From Geoanaerobacter pelophilus (GTDB taxonomy: Bacteria; Desulfobacterota; Desulfuromonadia; Geobacterales; DSM-12255), in NCBI RefSeq assembly GCF_018476885.1, contig NZ_JAHCVJ010000008.1, forward strand, positions 62,001 through 126,000: a stretch of DNA of 64,000 nucleotides, given 5' to 3'. The notes beneath the pieces are model-generated. The model had not been told where the DNA came from and ran no database searches. It was given only the letters and a program-made list of their open reading frames with translations. A program made the position numbers and the translations under genes. Positions 34,408 through 43,220 of the stretch are shown here, in pieces (within the stretch, counting starts at the first letter, position 1; each line of letters opens with the position of its first letter).

Positions 34408-37227
34408 CTAAGGCGCAGTCAGCCCGAAGAGTGGATAGACAGCTGTATCACTAGTATTGGCGACAAATCCGGAATCAGTTGCGGCCAACGGAGCGGAATA
34501 AAGGAACGGTGCCGGGCATGACCCGGAAAAGTCGTACGTTCCAATGATATTGCCGTTGGTGTCGGTGTAATTTCCCTTCATAATGGAAGAATAGAGCGCT
34601 GTGATCTTTGCCTTCTGGTCGATGGTCTCTCCATTGAGAATCATGGTGCCGAGGCTCTGGTACACGTTAGCGAACACTGTCGCGTAGTTGTAGTTATTTT
34701 CGCCGTCAAGGTCGCCGTAAGTTCCTGACAGGCTCATCACCTGATTGAAGATCGACTTGTCAGTGTCACTTGTTATCAGCAGCTTTCGCAACAGGGTTGC
34801 AATCTGTAACCGGATAGAGACTATACTTGTACTGCCGGCATAGAGGTTGTTCCGCTGGGTATCCACCAGTCCCGACATCAGCGCAGCCTGCGTCTCCGTG
34901 ACATATCCCTTGGTGCTGTCGCTTAAGACTGTGCCGACATCGGCGGTGAGCGAGGTGCTGATGGCATACCCCTCGTGGCCGATCGCCGGGGCGTCCTTCA
35001 TATAGAAGCCGCCATAATAGGTGCCTTGCCGCTCAGGGCAGAAATAGACGTCTGCCTCGATAGAGCCGGCATACCAGCTGAACAGGTCACCGGCGTAGGT
35101 CATCACCGCAACGGCATCGCCGCCGTACTGCCTCAAGAGGGTTCCCATCTTTCTCTGAATCTCAGCTCTCATTGCGGATCCTTCAATGGAGGTGTCGGGC
35201 CAGGAAGCCCATCCTTTCCCTTTCATGGCTTCCAGGTAGGCCTTCTGGGAACTGCTCATCCCATTGAGAACGTTCGCATACAGGAGAGCCCGGTCATAAC
35301 TGATTTTTCCGTCGATCAGGTACAGCTGGCGCGAAACACTCTTCACTGCGTCCAAGCTGAGTCCCGTCGATCCGGAAGGGATATCGCCACTGAGCAGATG
35401 CCGGAAGGCTTTCATCAGCTTGAATCGACCATAACCGTAACTGCTGATGTCAGCCTGTTGGGCTGTCGCCAGAATTGTCAACTGCCGGAACTGCTCGTCA
35501 CTCAGAATGTAGATGACGTTCTCAGCAACCCTGGTGAGGAAGCTGGTGTTGTGTCCCATACCGTCCAGATCGTTGTCGCGCAGATACTGGAAGCCGGTGT
35601 AGTCGGCCACCTTGCCGGGAGGGAAGAACGACTGTGAGTTCAGATTGCCGTTCATCATTGCAAATGCTGAAAAAGCCAGGGTTGTCCGCTGCGCTCCGTC
35701 TGATATGGTTTGTACGTTGTTCATCCCCATCGGCGCCGTAGAGGCCACTGTAATGGTCTTTGTGATACTGCTGCTGCCAAATTCGTTTCCGACGGTGAGC
35801 GTCACCTGGTAGGTACCGTAATTGTGATAGGTGTGGATTGGGCTCTGATTCGTAGCAGTTGCGCCGTCTCCGAAATCCCACAACCAACTGGTGGCGCTGA
35901 GCCCGGAGGTATTGGTGAAGATGATGGCGGTGTCGGCTGCCTGCCAACTGAATCCGGGCTCAGGTGCCGTTCGGGCGTAGCTGAGGCTCAGTGAGCTTGA
36001 CCCGAGGGTTATATTGGCAATAGCCGTTGTGAGCAGATCTCCGGTGACCTGTGATGGGTCGGCCGGGAGGCTGGGCGTGCCGGAAAGGGCGTACAGGGTT
36101 AATGTGTAGGCCTTGGAGCCGGGACCTGTGGACTGTGGCGGGGCATAACCCAGAACTGTATGGCTGGTCTTGCCGGCTGTGCCGACAGCGGTATTGTTCC
36201 TTGCAAGGCTGACCGATGTGTCAGGGATGTTGTAGAGCACCCAGTTGTAGAGGGTTGTGCCATCACCAGGCAGGGTAGTCATTACCAGTGCATAGTTGGT
36301 GGTTCCCTGTGGAGGGTTGACCCAGGCAAGGGCCGGAGATGCTCCGCTGCCGTCAATAGTGTAATATATTGGCAGGTTTCCCCCATTAGAGCCGGCATCG
36401 CTCATTAGCAGGAAGGTGCTTCCAGTCGAGGTGACCGTCACGGTTTTTGTAGTAGTGTTGCTAGCGCCACCTGCATTGGTGACTTTCAATGTCACCGTAT
36501 AACTGTTTGCTGTTAGGAATGTGTGGGTAGGGTTCTGGACGGTACTGGTTGTACCGTCACCGAAATTCCACTCCCAGCTGACCGGTGTTCCGGTCGACTG
36601 ATCAGTGAATTGGATACTCTGCCCGGCATAAGGAGCGGCATGAGACGACGAAAACGCAGCTGTGAGTCCGGATGCCTGGCTCGCAAAGGTTGCAATGACT
36701 CCGGTGTTTCCGTTTATGGCGATGGTGCAGTTTCCTGTGCCACTGCAGCTGCCGTTAGACCATCCTGTAAAAAGTGATCCATATTCTGCTGTTGCGGTAA
36801 GCGTAATACTGCGATTTTGATCAAAAGCTGCCGTGCAAACCGAGCCGCAGTTGATGCCGCTTGGTGAACTGGTGACATTTCCGCTTCCCGTACCGGACTT
36901 TACGACAGCAAGGCTGAACTGCGGTGGTGGCGGAGGCATTTCGGGAGAAATGGTGATCTGTCCAGATCTGAGGCTCAAAGAGTTGCCGCTGATTTTCAGA
37001 GAGCCGATCGTGACAGTCGAATCAAACGTGATCGAATTGCCGCCTGCTCCTCTAATGTCGACATCGTCACCCCGTGCCGGCAGTTTTGAAGGGGCCCAGT
37101 TTGCCGTGGTTTCCCAAGCCCCCCCGCTGGTGATGTTCCACGACATTGGACCGGCAAAGGCAATTTTCGGAAGGATCAGCAATATGGCGAAACTAAGCAG
37201 CATTTGTATCAAGCAATTCCCTTTCAT
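34408..37227 (-). CDS. Large secreted multidomain protein: PKD, PEBP-like, PKD and shared C-terminal domain
   Basis: 939 residues; GGGAG precedes the ATG. After a signal peptide (LLSFAILLILPKIAFA) come: about 28-100, a strand-rich segment; about 105-183, an InlB-repeat-like unit (VTSSPSGINCGSVCTAAFD, GWSNGSCSGTGNC); PKD1 at about 187-268 (WNFGDGTTSTVQNPTHTF); a YbhB/PEBP-like domain at about 270-418 (SPALAWVNPPQGTTNYALVM, YNWVLYNIP); PKD2 at about 419-498 (WLWDFGDGA); and from 499 the same domain as the lipoprotein at 32177. There is no lipobox, so it is released or cell-surface. It is divergent from the two-component system, with 265 bp between starts. Confidence 0.75.
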   Translation of the reverse strand: MKGNCLIQMLLSFAILLILPKIAFAGPMSWNITSGGAWETTANWAPSKLPARGDDVDIRGAGGNSITFDSTVTIGSLKISGNSLSLRSGQITISPEMPPPPPQFSLAVVKSGTGSGNVTSSPSGINCGSVCTAAFDQNRSITLTATAEYGSLFTGWSNGSCSGTGNCTIAINGNTGVIATFASQASGLTAAFSSSHAAPYAGQSIQFTDQSTGTPVSWEWNFGDGTTSTVQNPTHTFLTANSYTVTLKVTNAGGASNTTTKTVTVTSTGSTFLLMSDAGSNGGNLPIYYTIDGSGASPALAWVNPPQGTTNYALVMTTLPGDGTTLYNWVLYNIPDTSVSLARNNTAVGTAGKTSHTVLGYAPPQSTGPGSKAYTLTLYALSGTPSLPADPSQVTGDLLTTAIANITLGSSSLSLSYARTAPEPGFSWQAADTAIIFTNTSGLSATSWLWDFGDGATATNQSPIHTYHNYGTYQVTLTVGNEFGSSSITKTITVASTAPMGMNNVQTISDGAQRTTLAFSAFAMMNGNLNSQSFFPPGKVADYTGFQYLRDNDLDGMGHNTSFLTRVAENVIYILSDEQFRQLTILATAQQADISSYGYGRFKLMKAFRHLLSGDIPSGSTGLSLDAVKSVSRQLYLIDGKISYDRALLYANVLNGMSSSQKAYLEAMKGKGWASWPDTSIEGSAMRAEIQRKMGTLLRQYGGDAVAVMTYAGDLFSWYAGSIEADVYFCPERQGTYYGGFYMKDAPAIGHEGYAISTSLTADVGTVLSDSTKGYVTETQAALMSGLVDTQRNNLYAGSTSIVSIRLQIATLLRKLLITSDTDKSIFNQVMSLSGTYGDLDGENNYNYATVFANVYQSLGTMILNGETIDQKAKITALYSSIMKGNYTDTNGNIIGTYDFSGSCPAPFLYSAPLAATDSGFVANTSDTAVYPLFGLTAP

Positions 37228-37373
37228 GGCAACACTCCCATCTCCATGTAATTACAAACAGTGTCGTTTTCACGGAGTCTTCGCGCACATTCCTTTGTCC
37301 CTCCAGCCACTGGTAGACTCCCAGTCTGGTGAGATCGTCTTTGGTACTTTGAAGAATAGCGGAGGCATTTCGT

Positions 37374-37386
37374 AAGTTGTGTTAAG
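37374..37386. promoter_or_regulatory. Second copy of the 13-mer AAGTTGTGTTAAG
   Basis: This 13-mer is identical to the end of the tandem repeats at 34291-34303. It sits in the 265-bp gap between the divergent large secreted gene and the response regulator, 107 bp before the latter's start and 147 bp before the former's, so a bound regulator could act on both. Confidence 0.5.
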
Positions 37387-37492
37387 ATTTGCAAAGGGGA
37401 TCGATGGAATTCTTTACAATTTTTAACAAACAGGGCGCTAACTGTGCGAGTATAGTAAAGATGTTGGCAATCTCTTGTGCAAGGGGTAACAA

Positions 37493-38185
37493 ATGAGCAC
37501 CATTCTAATCATCGACGATGACAAGGATCTGTGCGAACTGCTCAGGGACTATCTCGCTGCGGAAGGTTTTTCTGTGGAGTCGGTCTATAATGGTCTGGAC
37601 GGAGCTGACCAAGCCATTTCCGGCTCATATACTCTTGTCGTACTCGATGTTATGCTCCCCGGGATAAACGGCTTCGATGTACTGAGAAAAATTCGCGCAG
37701 CCTCAAAAATCCCGGTGCTCATGCTGACGGCACGGGGGGAGGATGTGGATCGAATCGTCGGTCTGGAGATGGGTGCTGACGACTATCTGCCAAAACCGTT
37801 CAACCCCCGGGAGCTGGTAGCAAGGATTCGGGCGGTATTGCGACGGATGGAGGCGACTCATGAGACACAATCAAATACCGGCAGGATCATCGTTGGAGAT
37901 GTTGAACTTATTGCCGGTACACGTACCGTGCTTCGCTCAGGCGAGAAAGTGGATTTGACCACGGTGGAGTTCGCCATTCTCGAAATTCTGTTGCGCCAGG
38001 TCGGTAAGGTGGTATCACGCGATGATCTGGTAAAGCAGGGATTGGGACGAACCCTTACCGCCTACGACCGGAGTATCGATGTGCATGTAAGCAGTCTACG
38101 GAAAAAACTGGGGCCGTCGTCAGGCCAGTCGGAGCGGATCAAAACCATCCGCAACATTGGCTACCTATATTCTGCTGCGATGTAG
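37493..38185 (+). CDS. OmpR/PhoB-family response regulator
   Basis: 230 residues; AAGGGG precedes the ATG. The receiver has IIDDDKDL, phospho-acceptor Asp in VVLDVMLPG, LTARGED and the PKPFNP Lys. The C-terminal winged helix shows DLTTVEFAILEILL and AYDRSIDVHVSSLRKKLG. It resembles CpxR/RstA-type regulators. The kinase gene follows with 10 bp between. Matching direct repeats upstream of its own promoter and of the small secreted gene suggest autoregulation and local targets. Confidence 0.9.
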   Translation: MSTILIIDDDKDLCELLRDYLAAEGFSVESVYNGLDGADQAISGSYTLVVLDVMLPGINGFDVLRKIRAASKIPVLMLTARGEDVDRIVGLEMGADDYLPKPFNPRELVARIRAVLRRMEATHETQSNTGRIIVGDVELIAGTRTVLRSGEKVDLTTVEFAILEILLRQVGKVVSRDDLVKQGLGRTLTAYDRSIDVHVSSLRKKLGPSSGQSERIKTIRNIGYLYSAAM

Positions 38186-38195
38186 GGCACTGAAC

Positions 38196-39668
38196 ATGCT
38201 TAACAAAAGGCGAACACAAAGACCTTCTTTGCTCATAAGATCATTCTTTATTGGTCTGATCATTTATACCTCTCTTGTTACATTTTCGGTTGCGCAGCAG
38301 GAGAAACCCCTCCCTGCACAAGCTGAGCATCAGGCAGCCACAGAAGATGTCACCCCAAGAACGCGTAGGGTACCGCCTAAGGTTGCTATGGATGCCTGCA
38401 TTGGGAAAAGGGAAGGAGATCTCTGTGCTTTTAACGCACCTGAAGGAGTAAGAAACGGCGAATGCCTGTCGGGGGTAGAGAAGATTTTTGCCTGTAGGCC
38501 GTTTCGCGGCGGAGAGCCTGCACAACCTATTGAAAGTAATTCTCCCGAACCGCCAACTGCTCAGCGTGCCCCATCGCGTTTGGGTACCGGCGCGGAAACT
38601 CCAAACAAAACCGCCTCTGAAAATAGCTCTCAAAAATCAGAACCAAAACCGGTGCCTTCCCTGGAGACAGCACCGGTGACCGCTCCCGCACAACCGGCGA
38701 CATCACAGCAAGACTCTGCACCACAATTCGCTACGATCCAAGACAAGTTAGCTGGCGGCAGCGTTTGGGGGTATATTGCTATTGCCCTTCTCTGCTCCGC
38801 GATCACTTGGTTTATGCTTTTTCGCTATTTTACTTTTCCTCTCAGGCGCCTGCGCAAGGTTACCCAGCAGCTTGCCGGTGGTGACCTCTCGGCGCGAGTC
38901 GGTGAAGGGTTGGTACACCGTAAGGATTATGTGGCCGATCTCGCCCGGGATGTAGACCGTATGGCTGAAAGAATAGAAAGTTTGGTCGGTGCGCATCAAA
39001 GGCTGATCAGGGATGTATCCCACGAATTGCGCTCACCTCTTGCCAGGCTCAATGTGGCCCTTGAACTCGCCAGGCAGTCTGCCGGACCTGAACATTCTGC
39101 CCCTTTTGATCGCATAGAGCGCGAGTCAGAACGCCTCAACGAATTGATCGGCCAGTTGCTGATGCTTACCCGGCTTGAAAGCGACAGCAGTATGAGCCAG
39201 CGCGAGGATATTGATATCGCAGACCTGATTAGGGATGTCGCCCATGACGTGGACTTTGAGGCTCAAAGCACAAATCGTCGGGTTGTAGCCAGGACAACAG
39301 ACACAATGACCTTGAGCGGCAACAGGGAACTTCTCCGCCAAGCTCTGGAAAACCTGGTACGGAATGCCGCTCGCTACACGGAAGAAAATACGGAAGTTGA
39401 GATTTCACTGCGCAAAAAGGAATCGGGGGGGCGTTGCTGGGCCCACATAGAAGTAAGGGATCACGGCCCGGGTGTGCCGGAAACGGTGCTGTACGATATT
39501 TTCCGACCCTTCTACCGGGTCAGCGACTCACGCGAACGTCAAAGCGGTGGAACCGGCGTCGGTTTGGCAATCTCAGACCGAGCGGTACGGTTGCACGGGG
39601 GAAGTCTACGTGCATTTAATGCCGCTGGGGGAGGACTGATCATGGAAATGGAGTTGCCTCTCAAATAG
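38196..39668 (+). CDS. Sensor histidine kinase with Cys-rich periplasmic module
   Basis: 490 residues from the ATG at 38196 (AGGG 9 bp upstream). Membrane helix 1 is at about 13-33 and helix 2 at about 193-213. The periplasmic part contains CIGKREGDLCAF, GECLSG and FACRP, a small four-cysteine module found as a free-standing secreted motif, then a Pro/Ser-rich linker. A HAMP domain is followed by HisKA with phospho-acceptor His in RDVSHELRSPLARL. HATPase_c shows N box ENLVRNAARY, DHGPGVP, and the GTGVGLAISDRAVRLHGG ATP lid. The cysteines may sense metal or redox state. Confidence 0.85.
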   Translation: MLNKRRTQRPSLLIRSFFIGLIIYTSLVTFSVAQQEKPLPAQAEHQAATEDVTPRTRRVPPKVAMDACIGKREGDLCAFNAPEGVRNGECLSGVEKIFACRPFRGGEPAQPIESNSPEPPTAQRAPSRLGTGAETPNKTASENSSQKSEPKPVPSLETAPVTAPAQPATSQQDSAPQFATIQDKLAGGSVWGYIAIALLCSAITWFMLFRYFTFPLRRLRKVTQQLAGGDLSARVGEGLVHRKDYVADLARDVDRMAERIESLVGAHQRLIRDVSHELRSPLARLNVALELARQSAGPEHSAPFDRIERESERLNELIGQLLMLTRLESDSSMSQREDIDIADLIRDVAHDVDFEAQSTNRRVVARTTDTMTLSGNRELLRQALENLVRNAARYTEENTEVEISLRKKESGGRCWAHIEVRDHGPGVPETVLYDIFRPFYRVSDSRERQSGGTGVGLAISDRAVRLHGGSLRAFNAAGGGLIMEMELPLK

Positions 39669-39719
39669 AAAAGGGTTGTATCGCTAGAATCATAGATTTT
39701 TCTTAATGGTAAATAAATA

Positions 39720-39752
39720 GGCCCATGAATTTCATGGGCCATCTGTTTTTTT
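39720..39752 (+). terminator. Rho-independent terminator after the kinase gene
   Basis: GGCCCATGAA pairs perfectly with TTCATGGGCC around one base, followed by ATCTG and a run of eight T. It lies 52 bp past the kinase stop. Confidence 0.85.
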
Positions 39753-39845
39753 CTGTACGAAAAAAACTCTCGATTGGGGCCAAAAAACAACTTATGAGTA
39801 CCCGTTAAAGTCGGTGGCAGTGTCAAGCCTGCTCGGTGCAGCCGG

Positions 39846-40700
39846 TTATTTGGTACCTTGAGACACCATTTGCAAGGTGTCCTCTATCACAATCTCCAAT
39901 TCCGCCAGGATAATCTCTTTTGCTCCCAGAACTTGTGCCTCAGTCGTTGCAAAAAGCACTAGTGTCGGTGCCGGGCACATTCCTATCCCCATCTTGTTGC
40001 ATGCCTGATCAACAAGCCGAACCAAGGCGAGGAGCGGATTGGTCTGATTCCACTCCGGGTTATGGTGGTCTTGAACCACGTCACAGTAGATATCAGGCAT
40101 ATTCCATTTTTTCATCAGGATGTAGCCCTGCTCTTCATGCATGCTGTTCAGGACTTCGCTGACCAGGGCCGGTGAAACAGAAATCCCCAGTTCTCCAGAT
40201 TTGCACAACTCATCGAGCACCTTGAGCAGGAACAATTTGCCGATATCGTGGAGCAGTCCTGCCAGGAAACCCTCTTGAGCAAGGGCGCCGTACCCTGTTT
40301 TGGTGGCAAGCCATTTGGTGCCGATGGCACAGCACAAGGCATGCTTCCACAGGGTTTGCATGATGGGGTTGAACTGTTCGTTGGAAGATCGGTAAAAATC
40401 CTGCTGGGTGGCAAGCATCGCAATGTTGGAGACTTCTTTTGCTCCGAGTCGTATTGCGGCATCTCGAATAGTTGTCGCCTTGCTCAGGCCTGAATAGAAC
40501 ACCGAGTTGGCGACTCTAAGCACCTGGCTCGCTACCCCAGGGTCGGCAACAATGAGTTGGGATATCTCTTCCAGGGTGTAATCCGGTTTAGCGAGGACTT
40601 GCTGGAGCTTGAGCGCCACGGCATGAAACACCGGGACATCAAGGGTGTTGCGGCTTAAGTGCTCGCTGATTGTTTCGACAATTGACTTTTTGCTCGTCAT
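39846..40700 (-). CDS. HDOD-domain signalling protein
   Basis: 284 residues. HDOD features span about 10-220: DVPVFHAVALKLQQVLAKP, LIVADPGVASQVLRVANSVF, IRDAAIRLG and GLLHDIGK. HDOD proteins resemble HD phosphohydrolases but usually lack full catalytic residues and serve in signal transduction, often linked to type IV pilus or cyclic di-GMP control. It lies 13 bp downstream of the GspE/PilB-type ATPase gene, fitting a role in pilus or secretion control. Confidence 0.85.
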   Translation of the reverse strand: MTSKKSIVETISEHLSRNTLDVPVFHAVALKLQQVLAKPDYTLEEISQLIVADPGVASQVLRVANSVFYSGLSKATTIRDAAIRLGAKEVSNIAMLATQQDFYRSSNEQFNPIMQTLWKHALCCAIGTKWLATKTGYGALAQEGFLAGLLHDIGKLFLLKVLDELCKSGELGISVSPALVSEVLNSMHEEQGYILMKKWNMPDIYCDVVQDHHNPEWNQTNPLLALVRLVDQACNKMGIGMCPAPTLVLFATTEAQVLGAKEIILAELEIVIEDTLQMVSQGTK

Positions 40701-40713
40701 AACTACAAAAACC

Positions 40714-42609
40714 TCATATCCCCAAAATTCTCTTCAGTTCATGCAACGGTCTCGGTTTGCTGATTCTCGGCAGATCCCTCAGCACTTCGTGGATCGAGAT
40801 CAGCCCCCTGGCAGCCTTTACCAGACCGTCTTCAAAGAGCGTGACCAGTCCGGAGGTTTCCATGCTGAGCCTACGGATTTCCGCAGAACTTTTATCACCC
40901 AGTATTGCCTCTTTTACCGGTTCGTTCAAAACCAGCAGCTCGAAGATGGCGGTTCGCCCCTTGAAACCGGTAAAGCGGCATTCCTTGCAGCCTTTTCCTT
41001 CTCGGAATTCAGCTCCAGCCAGCTCGGGCGCCATATAGCCGAGTCGGCTTATCTCAAGCGGCGTCGGCACATATGGTTCTGCACAGTGGTTGCATACTAA
41101 TCGAAGCAGCCTTTGCGCCACGACACAGACTACTGTTGACGATATCAGGAACGCCTCAATCTCCATATTCATAAGCCGGATAAGCCCGCCAATGCTGTCC
41201 TCGGTATGAAAGGTTGTGAGGACCTTGTGACCGGTCAAGGCGGCCTGGATTGCCGTTTCCGCTGAGAATGTGTCCCTGATTTCTCCGAGGACTATTATGT
41301 CAGGGTCTTGCCGGACAATATGCCGGAGCGTCTCTTCAAAAGTTACGCCGATCTTGGGGTTGATAGAGCATTGCGAAATACCGTCGATGACAAACTCTAC
41401 CGGATCTTCGGCTGTGATGATGCTGGTGTTGATGTTGTTGAGATACTTGACACAGCTGTACAGTGTCGATGTCTTCCCTGATCCGGTGGGGCCGGTTACA
41501 ATCATGACTCCTGTAGGCGTGTCCAGGGCATCATAGATGAAGTGCTCCAGCATGCGAGGCGCCATACCGATGTCGTTTATTTCGAGAATAGAGCCTTTCT
41601 TGTTCAACAGCCTCAGGACGATCTTTTCACCGAAAATCGTTATGTAGAAGGAGACTCGCATGTCAAGATTGAAGCCGTGCTTGCGGCTTTCGAACAGGAT
41701 CCTGCCATCCTGATGCCGTCGTTTTTCCGCAATGTCGGCCTGTGCCATGACCTTAATCCGGCTCGAGATCTGAGGCGCCAGCTCAAGGGGGAGATCCCGG
41801 TGTTGCATCATCACCCCGTCCCTTCGGAGGCGGATCCGAATCCGGTCTTTCATCGGCTCTATATGGATATCACTGGCATTTTCGGTTATGGCATCATCAA
41901 AAAGGGTGTTGATTATCCCGATAACCGTGTTCTCATCGGCAACACCTTTTTCCGTATGGAGTGCATTTTTTTCCGCATTGGTGAGAGCTTCCAGTATCTC
42001 CAGTTTAGAGGTTATGGCCGGGCTGATGTTCTTGCCGAAAATGGACTCGGCAATTTCCCGTGACTTCTTATCCAGTGGGTCTGCAAAGGCAATGGTAAAA
42101 ACATCCCCGGTTTTCTCTACCGGAACAAAAAGGAGGTCACGACAAGTTTGAAACGAGGCCTTGGTAAACAGCTTCTTGTCCAGTTTTCTGAATTCCAGCT
42201 CAACCTGCGGAAAGCCGAGTTGGTAAGCGAGTACTTCAAGGAGCTTCCGCTCGTCAATGAAGCCGTGAGCCACCAGGAGGTCTCCCAGTTTCATCCCGGA
42301 AGCTCCTTCTTTCTGCAGGTTCAAGGCTGCTTGCAGGTCTGACTCTCGCATGTAGCCGAGTTCGACCAGCAGGTCTCCCATGCGGATCGCCACACGGTTC
42401 TTGCGCAAGGTATCGCGGACTTGGTCACCGGTAACATAGCCAAGCTCTTGAATTATGTCGATGATAGTCTTTTTTGAGGCAAGCTTGGAGCGAACGCGGA
42501 TGGCGTAAGAGAGTTGGTCCTTGGTTAGCAGTGATTCCTTGACTAGCAGTGGCGCTATCGCCCCTGCTTGGGGAAATAGTTCCTCGGGATTTTTTTGCAT
42601 GTCACTCAT
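40714..42609 (-). CDS. GspE/PilB-type assembly ATPase
   Basis: 631 residues from the ATG at 42609; a longer opening to 42678 has no support. Two N-terminal MshEN/GspII_E_N segments (LGYVTGDQVRDTLRKNRV, LGYMRESDLQAALNLQKEG) are cyclic di-GMP-binding candidates. Walker A is GPTGSGKTST, the Asp box RQDPDIIVLGEIRD, and the C-terminal zinc site uses CNHC and CKEC. It powers a type II secretion or type IV pilus machine from the cytoplasm. The remaining pilus or secretion genes are not in the window, so PilB and GspE cannot be told apart. Confidence 0.88.
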   Translation of the reverse strand: MSDMQKNPEELFPQAGAIAPLLVKESLLTKDQLSYAIRVRSKLASKKTIIDIIQELGYVTGDQVRDTLRKNRVAIRMGDLLVELGYMRESDLQAALNLQKEGASGMKLGDLLVAHGFIDERKLLEVLAYQLGFPQVELEFRKLDKKLFTKASFQTCRDLLFVPVEKTGDVFTIAFADPLDKKSREIAESIFGKNISPAITSKLEILEALTNAEKNALHTEKGVADENTVIGIINTLFDDAITENASDIHIEPMKDRIRIRLRRDGVMMQHRDLPLELAPQISSRIKVMAQADIAEKRRHQDGRILFESRKHGFNLDMRVSFYITIFGEKIVLRLLNKKGSILEINDIGMAPRMLEHFIYDALDTPTGVMIVTGPTGSGKTSTLYSCVKYLNNINTSIITAEDPVEFVIDGISQCSINPKIGVTFEETLRHIVRQDPDIIVLGEIRDTFSAETAIQAALTGHKVLTTFHTEDSIGGLIRLMNMEIEAFLISSTVVCVVAQRLLRLVCNHCAEPYVPTPLEISRLGYMAPELAGAEFREGKGCKECRFTGFKGRTAIFELLVLNEPVKEAILGDKSSAEIRRLSMETSGLVTLFEDGLVKAARGLISIHEVLRDLPRISKPRPLHELKRILGI

Positions 42610-42687
42610 AGGTCTCTCAAAGTCGGGTTGATTTCGAGAAGTATAGACCATCAACAAGCCAATGCAACCGCTCCGCACCGAAATATA

Positions 42688-43203
42688 TCAGGGCTCTGAT
42701 AGGTCGAAACGGTACAAAGTCTCATCGTGAGCGGGAGGGGTATATCTGCGCTTCAGCCCTTTGAGCCCATCTTTGGCAAACAGGTTTTCAATGTTGCTGT
42801 CATCAAGCACATCACCCATCTCTGCCTCGACCACTTCGGGGTCTTCTCCTGATTCCAGCCGGCGGATAGCTTCTTCGAAACCACCTCCCAGATTCATCCC
42901 GGTTGCTTCCGAAAGTCTGCGCATCATTTTTGCCATTTGCCGCGGGTCATTTTCATCCGCCCCATCAAATTCGCTTGCCATTCCCATAAGAGCCTTTTCG
43001 AGCTTGGCTTCATCAATTTCGGGGATTTCTCCACCGGACGACTCATCCTTCCTCCCACTGGATATGGCGAAGTGTGATACCTTGCGCTCCAATTCGGGCT
43101 TGCGGCATTTGGGGCAGGCCGGTTTTCTTTCCGCATCTGCCGTCTTTGCGAGAAAATTGAAAATGGTGTGGCAGGCACTGCAGTAGAACTCGTAGACAGG
43201 CAT
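42688..43203 (-). CDS. FmdB-type zinc-ribbon protein
   Basis: 171 residues. The N-terminal MPVYEFYCSACHTIFNFL with C-x2-C and PACPKC is the FmdB regulatory zinc ribbon. A long acidic C-terminal part (EIDEAKLEKALMGMASEF, RQMAKMMRRLSEATG, ESGEDPEVVEAEMGDVL) is an extension common in Deltaproteobacteria. Its function is unknown. It sits between the ATPase gene and a YkgJ-type gene on the same strand. Confidence 0.82.
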   Translation of the reverse strand: MPVYEFYCSACHTIFNFLAKTADAERKPACPKCRKPELERKVSHFAISSGRKDESSGGEIPEIDEAKLEKALMGMASEFDGADENDPRQMAKMMRRLSEATGMNLGGGFEEAIRRLESGEDPEVVEAEMGDVLDDSNIENLFAKDGLKGLKRRYTPPAHDETLYRFDLSEP

Positions 43204-43220
43204 TCCTGGGCTCCTTTCTT

